NCBI RefSeq assembly: GCF_000428885.1
Contig: NZ_AUAU01000012.1
Span: 54,137-118,136, forward strand
Length of the DNA: 64,000 bases
Direction of reading: 5' to 3'
Origin: Geothrix fermentans DSM 14018
GTDB lineage: Bacteria; Acidobacteriota; Holophagae; Holophagales; Holophagaceae
Under the pieces are notes generated by a model that saw only the letters and a list, made by a program, of their open reading frames with translations, was not told the origin of the DNA and ran no database searches. A program made the position numbers and the translations under genes. Positions 43,149 through 52,388 of the stretch are shown here, in pieces. Numbering within the stretch: position 1 is the stretch's first letter; each line of letters begins with the position of its first letter.

Positions 43149-44798
43149 ATGCGCCTTCGCCCCCTCGCCGTCCTCGCCACGCTCCTGACCGTCAGCGCGG
43201 CCCTGGACGCCTGCACCAACCTGCTCGTGACCAAGGGCGCGAGCAAGGACGGCTCGACCATGATCACCTACGCCGCCGACAGCCACACGCTCTACGGCGA
43301 GCTCTACTTCAAACGCGGCGGGCGCCACCTGCCGGGCGAGATGCGCGACATCCGCGAGTGGGACAGCGGGACCACCTTCGACACGGGCAAGCTCCTGGGG
43401 AAGATCCCCGAGGCGCCCGTCACCTACACCCGCGTCGGCAACATGAACGAGCACCAACTCACCATCGCCGAGACCACCTTCGGCGGCCGGAAGGAGCTGC
43501 ACGTGCCCAGCGGCATCGTGGACTACGGCAGCCTCATCTACATCGGCCTGGAGCGCGCGAAGACCGCCCGCGAGGCCATTGAGGTGATGACCTCCATCGC
43601 CGAGACCTACGGCTACGCCTCCGAGGGCGAGAGCTTTTCCATCGCCGATCCCAACGAGGTCTGGATCCTCGAGATGATCGGCAAGGGCAAGGGCCAGAAG
43701 GGCGCCCTCTGGGTGGCCTACAAGCTGCCTGACGGCACCATCAGCGCCCACGCCAACCAGGCCCGCATCCGCCAGTTCCCCCAGAACGATCCCAAGACCG
43801 CGCTCTTCAGCAAGGACCTCATCCCCTTCGCCCGCGAGAAGGGCTGGTTCAAGGGCGCGGACAAGGACTTCAGCTTCGCCGACACCTACGCGCCCCTCAC
43901 CTTCGGCGCCCTGCGCGCCTGCGAGGCCCGCGTGTGGAGCCTGTTCCGCCGCGCCGCCCCCAGCCTGAACATCCCCATCGACTACGTGAAGGCGGAGAAG
44001 GGCGCCAAGCCCATGCCCCTCTTCATCAAGCCCGATCAGAAGCTGGACGTGCGCGATGCCATGCAGCTCATGCGCGACCACTACGAAGGCACTGAGTTCG
44101 ACATGACGAAGGACGTGGGCGCGGGCCCCTACAAGCTGCCCTACCGCTGGCGGCCCATGGGCTTCAAGATCGACGGCCAGGACTACATCCACGAGCGCGC
44201 CATCAGCACCCAGCAGACCGGCTTCTCCTTCGTGAGCCAGGCCCGCGGCTGGATGCCCGATCCCGTGGGCGGGGTGCTCTGGTTCGGCGTGGACGACACC
44301 TTCACCACCGTCTACGTCCCCATCTCCTGCGGCATCAAGGAGCCCCCGAAGGCCTTCGCCATCGGCACGGGCAACTTCGACTCTTTCAGCTGGGACAGCG
44401 CCTTCTGGACCTTCAATTTCGTCTCGAACTACACCTACACCCGCTGGAGCGACATGATCGTGGATGTCCAGAAGGTGCAGCGCGAGTTCGAGGGACGCTT
44501 CCTGGCCGACCAGGCCGAGGTGGACCAGACCGCCCTGGGCCTCTACAAGCAGGACCCCGGCGCCGCCCGGGAGTACCTCACCAAGTACGCCGCCAGGCAG
44601 ACCGACGAGCTCATGGGCCGCTGGAAGAAGCTGGGCGAGTTCCTCATTTGGAAGTACATGGATGGCAATGTGCGCAACGAGAAGGGTGAGGTCACGCATC
44701 CCAAGGCCCCCGAGGACTGGCTGCGCTGCATCGTCAAGGACCACGGTGACGTCATCAAGGTGAAGAAGGTGGAGGGATTGGCTCCGGACGAAGAGTAG
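43149..44798 (+). CDS. C69 family dipeptidase (N-terminal-nucleophile hydrolase)
   Basis: A 549-residue protein. A signal-like segment precedes Cys22 in DACTNLLVTKGASKDGST, the nucleophile exposed after processing. GNMNEHQLTIAETTFGGR and ETYGYASEGESFSIADPNEVW are typical of C69 peptidases. It would split dipeptides produced by the neighbouring endopeptidases. Three strong hairpins follow the stop. Confidence 0.93.
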   Translation: MRLRPLAVLATLLTVSAALDACTNLLVTKGASKDGSTMITYAADSHTLYGELYFKRGGRHLPGEMRDIREWDSGTTFDTGKLLGKIPEAPVTYTRVGNMNEHQLTIAETTFGGRKELHVPSGIVDYGSLIYIGLERAKTAREAIEVMTSIAETYGYASEGESFSIADPNEVWILEMIGKGKGQKGALWVAYKLPDGTISAHANQARIRQFPQNDPKTALFSKDLIPFAREKGWFKGADKDFSFADTYAPLTFGALRACEARVWSLFRRAAPSLNIPIDYVKAEKGAKPMPLFIKPDQKLDVRDAMQLMRDHYEGTEFDMTKDVGAGPYKLPYRWRPMGFKIDGQDYIHERAISTQQTGFSFVSQARGWMPDPVGGVLWFGVDDTFTTVYVPISCGIKEPPKAFAIGTGNFDSFSWDSAFWTFNFVSNYTYTRWSDMIVDVQKVQREFEGRFLADQAEVDQTALGLYKQDPGAAREYLTKYAARQTDELMGRWKKLGEFLIWKYMDGNVRNEKGEVTHPKAPEDWLRCIVKDHGDVIKVKKVEGLAPDEE

Positions 44799-44805
44799 CT
44801 CCGAG

Positions 44806-44889
44806 CTGAAAACCTCCGGTTTTCAGGAAGATAAAAGAAGGAATGGCGACAGCCATTCCCTACGCAGGCCCCGCATCGCGGGGCCTGCG
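44806..44889 (+). terminator. Three consecutive hairpins after the dipeptidase gene
   Basis: CTGAAAACC-TCC-GGTTTTCAG (44806-44826), GAATGGC-GACA-GCCATTC (44841-44858) and a 12-bp GC stem with loop ATC (44863-44889). All are perfect. The stack probably ends the peptidase operon or stabilises its 3' end. Confidence 0.7.
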
Positions 44890-44958
44890 CCTTGCAGGGC
44901 GCTTGTGACTGGCTAGAACGGCCACCCGTGGGATGATGGCGGGTTCCCCGAGGTCCCC

Positions 44959-46737
44959 ATGCAGCGCCCCGATCCGCACTCGTACTACGATTCCGCCCAG
45001 CCCCGGGCTAGGCGCCTGCGGTTGAAGCTCGGCGTGGACTTCGCGGCCAAGCGCATCGACGGCGAGGTGATGCTGGAGTTCGGCGAGGCGGTGTCGGGCG
45101 TCCTGGACCTGGACACCAAGGGTCTGGAGATCCAGACCGTCCAGGTGCCCGGCCAGGGCTCCATCCCCTGGGAGCTGGGCGAGGCGGATCCCATCCTCGG
45201 CAGCCGCCTGCGGGTGACCGCGCCCGCGGGCACGCGGGAAGTCGCCATCCGCTACCGCACCGCCCCGGACGCCATGGCCCTCCAGTGGCTGGATCCGGCG
45301 CAGACCGAGGGCAAGGTGGCACCCTACCTCTTCAGCCAGTGCCAGCAGATCCACGCGCGCACCATGGTGCCCTGCCAGGACACGCCCCTGGCCCGCATCG
45401 CCTATCAGGCGGAGGTCACGGTTCCCGAGGGCCTCACCGCCGTGATGTCCGCGGGCCCGGATGGGGACCAGGCCACCGGCGACGGCCGCCGCACCTTCCG
45501 CTTCGCCATGCCCCAGCCCATCCCCAGCTACCTGCTGGCCCTGGCCGTGGGGCGCCTGGAATCCCGGGACCTGAGCCCCCGCAGCCGCGTCTGGGCCGAG
45601 CCGGAGACCGTGGCCTCCGCCGCCTGGGAGTTCGCGGGCGTGGAGGAGATGATCCTCAAGGCCGAGGGCCTCTTCGGCTCCTACCCCTGGGACCGCTACG
45701 ACATGCTGGTGCTGCCGCCCTCCTTCCCCTACGGCGGGATGGAGAACCCCCGCATGACCTTCCTCACGCCCACTCTGCTGGCGGGGGACCGCAGCCTGGT
45801 GGACGTGGTGGCCCACGAACTGGCCCACAGCTGGACCGGCAACCTCGTCACCAACGCCAGCATGGAGCACTTCTGGCTGAACGAGGGCTTCACGGTGTGG
45901 GCCGAGCGCAAGATCCTGCGTACCCTCCACGGCGACGATGCCGCCGCCCTGGGCTGGGCCATGGGCCAGAAGGCCCTGGAGGACAGCCTCGAGCGCTTCA
46001 GAAAGGAACCCCACCTCACGGTGCTGCGCCTGCACCTGGAGGGCATCGACCCCGACGACGCCTTCTCCAGCATCCCCTACGAGAAGGGCGCGCGCCTCGT
46101 GGCGGCCCTGGAGCAGCACGTGGGAGAGGCCGCCTTCGGCCGCTTCCTCCACGAGTACATGGACGCCTTCCGCTTCACCTCCATCACCACCGAGCAGTTC
46201 TGCGCCTTCGTGGAGGAGAAGCTGCCTGGCGCACTAAAGGCCGTGAACGCCAAGGCCTACCTGGACGAGCCGGGGATGCCCGCCACCGCGCCCGCCTTCC
46301 ACAGCGCCCAGCTGGACGGCCTCACGGCCCTGGCGGAGGGCTGGGGTAAGGGCCGGCGGCCCACCGAGGCACAGATCGCCGGCTGGACGCCGGCCGAGCT
46401 GCTGGTCTACCTCCAGAAGCTGCCCCGGCAGCTCTCCCAGGCCGACTGCGCCTGGCTGGACGGGCACTTCAAGCTCATGGGCCGCGGCAACCACGAGATC
46501 CTGGTGGAGTGGCTCACCCTGGCCGCCGCCGCGGACTACGAGCCGGCCTTCTCCCGCATCCGAGAGGTGCTGGTGCGCGTGGGCCGCATGAAGTACCTGC
46601 GCCCCCTCTACGGCGCCCTGGGCCAGCAGGCCCGCACCCGCGCCCTGGCCCGGGAGATCTTCGCCGCCGCCAGCCCCGGCTACCACGGCCTGTCGCGCCG
46701 CGTGGTGGCCTCCGTGCTTGAGTCCTATCCGTCCTGA
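44959..46737 (+). CDS. M1 family aminopeptidase (LTA4-hydrolase-like)
   Basis: A 592-residue zinc aminopeptidase without an evident signal peptide, so probably cytoplasmic. GGMENP near 256, the zinc site HELAH at 286-290 and Glu309 in WLNEGFT define M1. The C-terminal helical domain (about 465-592) resembles the leukotriene-A4 hydrolase domain. It would remove N-terminal residues from peptides imported by the OPT transporter downstream. Confidence 0.93.
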   Translation: MQRPDPHSYYDSAQPRARRLRLKLGVDFAAKRIDGEVMLEFGEAVSGVLDLDTKGLEIQTVQVPGQGSIPWELGEADPILGSRLRVTAPAGTREVAIRYRTAPDAMALQWLDPAQTEGKVAPYLFSQCQQIHARTMVPCQDTPLARIAYQAEVTVPEGLTAVMSAGPDGDQATGDGRRTFRFAMPQPIPSYLLALAVGRLESRDLSPRSRVWAEPETVASAAWEFAGVEEMILKAEGLFGSYPWDRYDMLVLPPSFPYGGMENPRMTFLTPTLLAGDRSLVDVVAHELAHSWTGNLVTNASMEHFWLNEGFTVWAERKILRTLHGDDAAALGWAMGQKALEDSLERFRKEPHLTVLRLHLEGIDPDDAFSSIPYEKGARLVAALEQHVGEAAFGRFLHEYMDAFRFTSITTEQFCAFVEEKLPGALKAVNAKAYLDEPGMPATAPAFHSAQLDGLTALAEGWGKGRRPTEAQIAGWTPAELLVYLQKLPRQLSQADCAWLDGHFKLMGRGNHEILVEWLTLAAAADYEPAFSRIREVLVRVGRMKYLRPLYGALGQQARTRALAREIFAAASPGYHGLSRRVVASVLESYPS

Positions 46738-46742
46738 AATCT

Positions 46743-46827
46743 CACCACCAAGACACCAAGACACCAAGAAAAGCCCAAAAAAGGATCATTCCCATGCAGT
46801 TCTTGGTGTCTTGGTGTCTTGGTGGTG
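46743..46827. repeat. Perfect 28-bp inverted repeat (GACACCAA type)
   Basis: Arms 46743-46770 and 46800-46827 are exactly complementary. Each is a run of GACACCAA octamers flanked by CACCAC. It occupies the spacer between the M1 aminopeptidase and OPT genes. The loop is 29 bases. Confidence 0.93.
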
Positions 46828-46858
46828 ATCCGTTGTCTTTAGCCTCTAGGAGCGCCTG

Positions 46859-48904
46859 ATGTCCCACGATGCCGCACCCCAGGAGATCAAGGGTCTGCCC
46901 GCGAATGCGCGGCGGCCGCTGAACCCCGGCGAAGCCTACGTGCCCCTGGTGCCCCAGGACGGCGTGCCGGAAACCACGCCGCGGGCCATCACCATGGGCC
47001 TCATCTTCTGCGCCATCTTCAGCATGGCGGCGGCCTACCTGGCCCTGAAGCTGGGCCAGGGCATCGAGGCGGCCATCCCCATCGCCATCCTGGCCGTGGG
47101 CCTCTCGCGCTTCTTCCCGCGCAAGAACACGATCCTGGAGAACGTCATCGTCCAGAGCATCGGCGCCAACAGCAGCCACGTGGTGAGCGGCGCGGCCTTC
47201 ACCATCCCCGCCCTCTACATCCTGGCCCAGACGCCCGGCAGCGGCGTGCCCACGCCCACGCTGTGGCAGGTGGTGCTGGTGAGCTTCCTGGGCGGCTGCA
47301 TCGGCATCCTGTTCCTGATCCCCCTGCGCCACCACTTCATGGTGGAGAACCACGGCATCTTCCCCTGGCCTGAGGCGACGGCCACGGCCGAGATCCTCGT
47401 GACGGGTGAGAAGGCGGGCAACCAGGCCAAGGAGCTGGCCATCGCCGCGGGCATCGGCGCCCTGTATGACGGCATCACCTCGATCTTCCGCGGCATGGGC
47501 GAGTACCTCCGCCTGGAACACGTCTACGTGGGCCGGGCGCTGCGCGAGAAGTTCATGTCCTTCAACTTCCTGAACAGCGCGGCCACGCTGGGCATCGGCT
47601 ACATCATCGGCCTGCGCTATTCCGCCGTGATCGCCGCCGGATCCTTCTTCAGCATGTTCGTGCTGGTGCCCCTCTTCCACGCCATCGGCCAGCATGTGCC
47701 GGTGATCGTCCCGCCGGGCGCCAAGCTCATCGCCGACATGACGCCGGAGCAGGTCTTCTTCGCCTACGTGCGCATCATCGGCGTGGGCGCCATCGCGGGC
47801 GCGGGCGTCATGGGCGTGCTGGCCTCCATGCCCAACATGATCCGCAGCATCATCAGCAACATGAAGGCCCTCATGAACCGCGACGCCGCCGCCGAATCCC
47901 CCAAGGTGGCCATCCGCACGGAGCGCAGCCTGGCGGGCTCCATGATCGCCGTGGGCCTTGTCACCAGCATGGTGGGCACGATGGCCTTCCTCAGCTTCGG
48001 CCTGGGCATCAAGCAGGCCCTGTTGCCGGCGCTCATCGCCACCCTCGTGGTGATGGTCATCTCCTTCTTCTTCGCCCCCGTGGCGGCCCGCGCCATCGCC
48101 ACCATCGGCACCAACCCCATCAGCGGCATGACCATGCTGACCCTCGTCATCACCGGCGTGCTGATGCTCAAGCTGAACTTCACCGGCGGCTACGGCATGT
48201 TCCTCACCATGATGGTGGGCGGCATCGTCTGCACGGCCCTGGCGGCCTCCGGCGCCTTCAGCACCGACCTCAAGATCGGCCACTGGATCGGCGCCACGCC
48301 GGCCCGGCAGATCGGCTGGAAGTTCGTGGGCACCTTCGTGGCCGCCCTCTTCACGGGCATCGCCATGTGGCTCATGGCGAAGCAGGTGAACCTGGACGGC
48401 ACCATGGCCCTGGGCAGCTCGATTCCCGCGCCCCAGGCCAGCGCCATGAAGGCCATCCTCGAGGGCATCTTCGGCACCGTGTCCATGCCCCTGCGCTGGT
48501 ACGCCTTCGGCCTCGGCATCATGCTCTCCATCGTGCTGCGCATGGTGGAGCTGCCCGCCCTGGGCTTCGCGCTCGGCATGTACCTGCCCATCGAGCTGAA
48601 CACGCCCCTCTTCCTGGGCGGCATCCTGGCTCATCTGGTGAACCGGCCCAAAGCCGGGACGACCGAAGCCGACGCCAAGGCCCGGGAAAACCGCGGCGTC
48701 CTCATCGCCAGCGGCCTCATGGCCGGCGGTGCCATCATGGGCGTGGTCGCCAGCTTCGTGAAGCTCAAGTGGACCGAGGGCTTCCCCCTCCTCACCACCC
48801 ACCAGGCCGAAGGCGCCCTGGGCGAGTGGCTGGGGCTCGCGGCGCTGGTGGCCCTGTGCCTCTACGTCGTCGTCTACAGCCGACGAGCCAAGGGCGAGGC
48901 GTAG
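46859..48904 (+). CDS. OPT family oligopeptide transporter
   Basis: A 681-residue integral membrane protein with about 14-16 hydrophobic segments. AITMGLIFCAIFSMAAAYLALKLGQGIEAAIPIAIL and the NSSHVVSGAAF and HFMVENHGIFPWPEATATAEIL blocks are typical of bacterial OPT proteins. It probably imports oligopeptides by proton symport. The peptidase genes upstream support a peptide-utilisation role. Confidence 0.93.
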   Translation: MSHDAAPQEIKGLPANARRPLNPGEAYVPLVPQDGVPETTPRAITMGLIFCAIFSMAAAYLALKLGQGIEAAIPIAILAVGLSRFFPRKNTILENVIVQSIGANSSHVVSGAAFTIPALYILAQTPGSGVPTPTLWQVVLVSFLGGCIGILFLIPLRHHFMVENHGIFPWPEATATAEILVTGEKAGNQAKELAIAAGIGALYDGITSIFRGMGEYLRLEHVYVGRALREKFMSFNFLNSAATLGIGYIIGLRYSAVIAAGSFFSMFVLVPLFHAIGQHVPVIVPPGAKLIADMTPEQVFFAYVRIIGVGAIAGAGVMGVLASMPNMIRSIISNMKALMNRDAAAESPKVAIRTERSLAGSMIAVGLVTSMVGTMAFLSFGLGIKQALLPALIATLVVMVISFFFAPVAARAIATIGTNPISGMTMLTLVITGVLMLKLNFTGGYGMFLTMMVGGIVCTALAASGAFSTDLKIGHWIGATPARQIGWKFVGTFVAALFTGIAMWLMAKQVNLDGTMALGSSIPAPQASAMKAILEGIFGTVSMPLRWYAFGLGIMLSIVLRMVELPALGFALGMYLPIELNTPLFLGGILAHLVNRPKAGTTEADAKARENRGVLIASGLMAGGAIMGVVASFVKLKWTEGFPLLTTHQAEGALGEWLGLAALVALCLYVVVYSRRAKGEA

Positions 48905-48931
48905 CCTTTCGTCAGACGAAAAGAATCAGAT

Positions 48932-49020
48932 AAACGGAGGAAAACGGAAGAGCAGAGGAAAGCGGAGAAAGACCTGCTCTTTTCCTCTGCTTTCCTCCGC
49001 ACCTCAGTTTTCCGCCGCTT
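48932..49020. repeat. Intergenic inverted repeat (AACGGAGGAAAACGG type)
   Basis: A purine-rich left arm (48932-48970) pairs imperfectly with a pyrimidine-rich right arm (48974-49020). Words GGAGGAAA and GCAGAGGAAAGCGGAG are shared with the element at 2188-2280. A small hairpin, CTTTCGTC/GACGAAAG, lies just upstream at 48906-48921. Confidence 0.8.
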
Positions 49021-49104
49021 CTTGAATTCCGTTCTCATTACTGAATTTCGGATCAACACTTCGCCTGCCCTGCCGGTATGGATAGGTGAAGGAGGAATTG
49101 TGTC

Positions 49105-49737
49105 GTGTTCCATGGAACCGAGGCCGCGCTGATGGATGAGGGGCTGACCTCTCTTCCGGAAGCATCGGCAGACGATCCGTTGGAGCCGCTGATCTGCCGT
49201 ATCCGGGCTGGCGACGTGGAAGCCTTCGGTGACCTGCTGGCGCGTACCGAGGGGCGGATCCTGGCCCTGGCTTGGCGGATTCTCGGCGATCGGCACCTGG
49301 CCGAGGATGCTGCCCAGGAGACCTACTTACGGGTGTTCCGGTCTCTGAATTCCTTCCGGCTGGGCGAGCGCTTCGAGGCCTGGATGGTCCGCATCGCCGT
49401 GAACGTCTGCTACGACCTCGCCCGGAAGCGCGGCCCCCTGCCTGCACCCGCTGAAGTCCTGGACGGCCTTGAGGGCGATGCCGCCCCCATGGCCGCCGAA
49501 GAGGCCGTTCTGCTCCACCAACGCCGCGCCCTGGTCCGACAGGCGCTGGCAACCCTTCCCTTGGCCGAGCGCACGGCCCTGGTGCTGCGGGATCTGGAGG
49601 GCCACTCCACGGAGGAGGTGGCCCGCATCCTGGGGGTCCGTCCCGTCACCATTCGCTCCCAGGTCGCCTCGGCCCGGGCCAAAGTGCAGGCCTTCTGCTC
49701 CCGCCTGTTAAAACCTACCGATGGAGGACGTCCATGA
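49105..49737 (+). CDS. ECF-type RNA polymerase sigma factor
   Basis: A 210-residue protein. Region 2 contains RILGDRHLAEDAAQETYLRVFRSL and region 4 LPLAERTALVLRDLEGHSTEEVARILGVRPVTIRSQVASARAKV. This is the ECF (group 4) layout. The GTG start at 49105 has GGAGG nine bases upstream; ATG 49132 is an alternative. The stop overlaps the anti-sigma ATG. Confidence 0.93.
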   Translation: MFHGTEAALMDEGLTSLPEASADDPLEPLICRIRAGDVEAFGDLLARTEGRILALAWRILGDRHLAEDAAQETYLRVFRSLNSFRLGERFEAWMVRIAVNVCYDLARKRGPLPAPAEVLDGLEGDAAPMAAEEAVLLHQRRALVRQALATLPLAERTALVLRDLEGHSTEEVARILGVRPVTIRSQVASARAKVQAFCSRLLKPTDGGRP

Positions 49738-50348
49738 CGCTTCATGTCCTCGACCAGCTTCCCCTCTGGGTGGAAGGCGATCTGAGCGCCGCGGACCTCG
49801 CCGCGGTCGAACACCACCTCGCGAAATGCCCTGCCTGCCATGCCGTCGCGGAGCGTCTGCGGACCAGCCAGGTTTGGCTGCGGGAGGCCATGCAGCCGCC
49901 ATTCGTCCCCATCGACCACGAGCACCTGCGCCACGCCGTCATGGCCCAGATCCGCACAGAAGCGGCAGCCAAGCCCGTTCACCGCCTCGCCGCCATCCGC
50001 CCTACCCTGCTGGCCGCCTGTGTGGCATCGCTACTCATCGCCACCCTGATCTGGCGGCAGGAACACGCCACGGTATCTTTGCCACCCCTGGGAGTGCCCT
50101 CCGCCCTTCCAGCAGGATCTGCCACTCAAACGGCGCCGGTTGTTACCCCCCCCATGGCCCGCCAGGACCTGGCGCGGGTCGCTCCGCTGAAAGCGCCTCT
50201 CCGCAGGCCCGAGGAACCTGTTTCTTCTCCCATCGAAGGCCCGGCACGCATCGAGTTCCAGACCGCCAATCCGAACATCCGCATCATCTGGCTGGCGCAA
50301 GCCAAGCCCCTTCCCGAAATGAATCCAACCCCACTGGAGGCTCCATGA
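49734..50348 (+). CDS. Membrane anti-sigma factor with zinc-finger domain
   Basis: A 204-residue protein. The N-terminal zf-HC2 motif EHHLAKCPACHAVAE (HxxxCxxC, about 26-40) binds the ECF sigma factor. A transmembrane helix (LLAACVASLLIATLIW, about 90-105) and a proline-rich periplasmic tail ending PNIRIIWLAQ follow. It is coupled to the sigma gene (ATGA) and to the next gene, so the three form one operon. Confidence 0.9.
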   Translation: MTLHVLDQLPLWVEGDLSAADLAAVEHHLAKCPACHAVAERLRTSQVWLREAMQPPFVPIDHEHLRHAVMAQIRTEAAAKPVHRLAAIRPTLLAACVASLLIATLIWRQEHATVSLPPLGVPSALPAGSATQTAPVVTPPMARQDLARVAPLKAPLRRPEEPVSSPIEGPARIEFQTANPNIRIIWLAQAKPLPEMNPTPLEAP

Positions 50349-51181
50349 AACCCGTAACTTCTCTCGTACTCGCCGCCCTGTTGGCTACGTCCTTCCAAGC
50401 GTTTGCGCAGCAGGTGGCAACTCCCCCCCAAGCCAAGGAGGCCGAGCCGGATCTTGCGGTCCTGCGGGCGATGAAGAGCAGGTTGTTTGTGCTCCGTTAC
50501 CGCGATTCTCTTCAGATGCTGCGAAGCCTCTCCGCACTCGGTAGTGGCGCCAATGGGGCAACGATGAAGTGGGCCAACGAGAATGGTCTCAATTCGCTCG
50601 CCGTCAGGGACTTTCCCGAAAACCTCGCCATCATCGAGGAAGCCATCAAGCGGCTGGATGTGCCAGCAGCCAATCAACCGACTCCGGATGTGGAACTGCA
50701 TCTGGACGTGTTGTTCGCGTCGAGGAATCCGGGCCCAGACATTGGAATTACCGAGGGGCTCAAGGATGTCATCAAGACTTTGAAAGGCACGCTCACCTAC
50801 CGCAGCTATACCCTTGGTGCGGACTTCGTCCAGCGAGCCCGGCCCCGATCCGATTCCTCATCAGGAGAGAGTATTCAAATTACGGGAGCCATTGATCCTG
50901 CCGCACTGGGCCCAGAACACAGCAAGGACGCTACCCGAATGTCCGTGGAATGCGGCATCTACCACGGTATCGCGCTAGAAGCCCAAGAGAATGGGCCGGC
51001 CATCATCCGGATGAAATCCTTCCGGTTGAGCCTCCGGGAAGGAAATGGTTCTGAAAAACAGACCCTCGCTGCCATCGCAACAGAGTTGAGCCTTAAAGAA
51101 GGTGAAAAAGTGGTCGTGGGTACCTCTGTGGTGAAGGATCGCGGCCTCGTCGTCGTGCTCAGCGCCAGGCGCGTGAATTAG
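50345..51181 (+). CDS. Secreted secretin-N-domain-like protein
   Basis: A 278-residue protein with a signal peptide (MKPVTSLVLAALLATSFQAFAQ). The block NSLAVRDFPENLAIIEEAIKRLD closely resembles the N1/N-type secretin subdomain, and DVELHLDVLFASRNPG continues it. No secretin pore domain is present. The region is lower in GC than neighbouring genes. It starts inside the stop of the anti-sigma gene (ATGA), so it is part of the same operon. Its role may be to sense or bind a surface assembly. Confidence 0.7.
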   Translation: MKPVTSLVLAALLATSFQAFAQQVATPPQAKEAEPDLAVLRAMKSRLFVLRYRDSLQMLRSLSALGSGANGATMKWANENGLNSLAVRDFPENLAIIEEAIKRLDVPAANQPTPDVELHLDVLFASRNPGPDIGITEGLKDVIKTLKGTLTYRSYTLGADFVQRARPRSDSSSGESIQITGAIDPAALGPEHSKDATRMSVECGIYHGIALEAQENGPAIIRMKSFRLSLREGNGSEKQTLAAIATELSLKEGEKVVVGTSVVKDRGLVVVLSARRVN

Positions 51182-51611
51182 CGGAACCTGCTTATCGGCC
51201 AAGCTCAGCCCCATGTTCGCAAGATGAAAGGCTGGAGCCGGAGATGACGGAGAAACGGCCTCGGGTCCACAGATTTGCACAGATTGAAAACGGGGCTGCG
51301 GCTGATTTGGGGGTGCAGCTTCGCAAGCGTGGGCTCCATGGGGGGCGACAGGGTCGCGCCCTTTTTGGGGTGCGCGGCCCTGGCGCCCCCCATGACCTCC
51401 GGCAACGCCGGAGGCCGCCTTCGGCGGGCCCACGCATGGTGGGTCGAGCCCCCTCCGCGCTCTCCGTGCGCCCGAAGGGCGGTCTCTGCGCCCTCTGCGT
51501 TCCGCTTTTCTGGCTGAGGCTCGCCGATAATCAGGTAGCGGAAAATCAAACCACGAAGAAGAACCCGCTTTTCTTCGTGGTCTTCCTGTCTTCGTGGTGA
51601 TTTTTTTCTTT
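51182..51611. other. 430-bp spacer with palindromic fragments, no gene seen
   Basis: It contains an 11-bp inverted pair CATGGGGGGCG (51337-51347) and CGCCCCCCATG (51384-51394), GCCGG/CCGGC stems near 51400, a half-arm of the CTCTGCG word type near 51480-51515, and CCACGAAGAA (51551-51560) facing TTCTTCGTGG (51571-51580). It looks like several decayed palindromic elements side by side. Confidence 0.6.
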
Positions 51612-52388
51612 TCAGCCCTTCAAACTTCCCAGAAGATCCCGTGCCACGCTAGGCGTCCCCACCACCAGGTTCCCGCTCTCGAACCAGCCCTGGCCGCCCT
51701 CCCAGTCGGTGATCACCCCACCGGACTCCTGCACCAGCAGGGCGCCGGCGGCGATGTCCCAGGGCTTGAGGCCCAGCTCGAAGTAGCCGTCGAAGATGCC
51801 GCAGGCCACGTGGGCCAGGTCCAGGGCGGCGCTGCCGGCGCGGCGGATGCCCTTGGCGCGGGGGAAGACGCGGCCCAGGGCGGCGTTGAACATGGGCCAG
51901 CGCTCGCCCAGCTGGAAGGCGAAGCCCGTGGCCAGGAAGGCGCCGTCCAGGCCCGGCTGCTGCGACACGCGCATGGGCTGGCCGTTCCAGGTGGCACCCT
52001 TGCCGCGCACTGCCAGGAAGGTGTCGTTCCGAAGGGGATCCAGTATGCAACCCACCACCGCCCCATCGGCGTCCCACAGGGCCACAGAGACGCACCAGTG
52101 GGGGAAGCCCTGGACGAAGTTCAGGGTGCCGTCCAGCGGGTCGACGATCCACCGCCGCTCGACGTCGCCCGAGGCGCCGCCCTCCTCGCCCAGGAAGCCG
52201 TACTGGGGGAAGCGGAAGTCCAGCTCGGCGCGGATGGCGGCCTCGGCCTCGCGGTCCGCGATGCTCACCACATCGTTCTTGGTCTTCTCGGTGATGGTGG
52301 CCGGGTCCAGCCGCCGGAAGTGGCCCAGGAGGACCTTCCCCCCGGCCTGGGCCGCAGCCAGGCAGGCGTCTCGTTGCGCGTCGTACAT
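51612..52388 (-). CDS. suhB: Inositol monophosphatase family protein
   Basis: A 258-residue Mg-dependent phosphatase. GEEGG, WIVDPLDGTLNFVQGFPHW (metal-binding Asp residues) and LKPWDIAAGALLVQESGG define the family. It may dephosphorylate inositol phosphate or a related sugar phosphate; in bacteria SuhB also acts in transcription antitermination. ATG 52388 is preferred over the nearby ATG 52397 because AGGATGG gives better spacing. Confidence 0.92.
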   Translation of the reverse strand: MYDAQRDACLAAAQAGGKVLLGHFRRLDPATITEKTKNDVVSIADREAEAAIRAELDFRFPQYGFLGEEGGASGDVERRWIVDPLDGTLNFVQGFPHWCVSVALWDADGAVVGCILDPLRNDTFLAVRGKGATWNGQPMRVSQQPGLDGAFLATGFAFQLGERWPMFNAALGRVFPRAKGIRRAGSAALDLAHVACGIFDGYFELGLKPWDIAAGALLVQESGGVITDWEGGQGWFESGNLVVGTPSVARDLLGSLKG

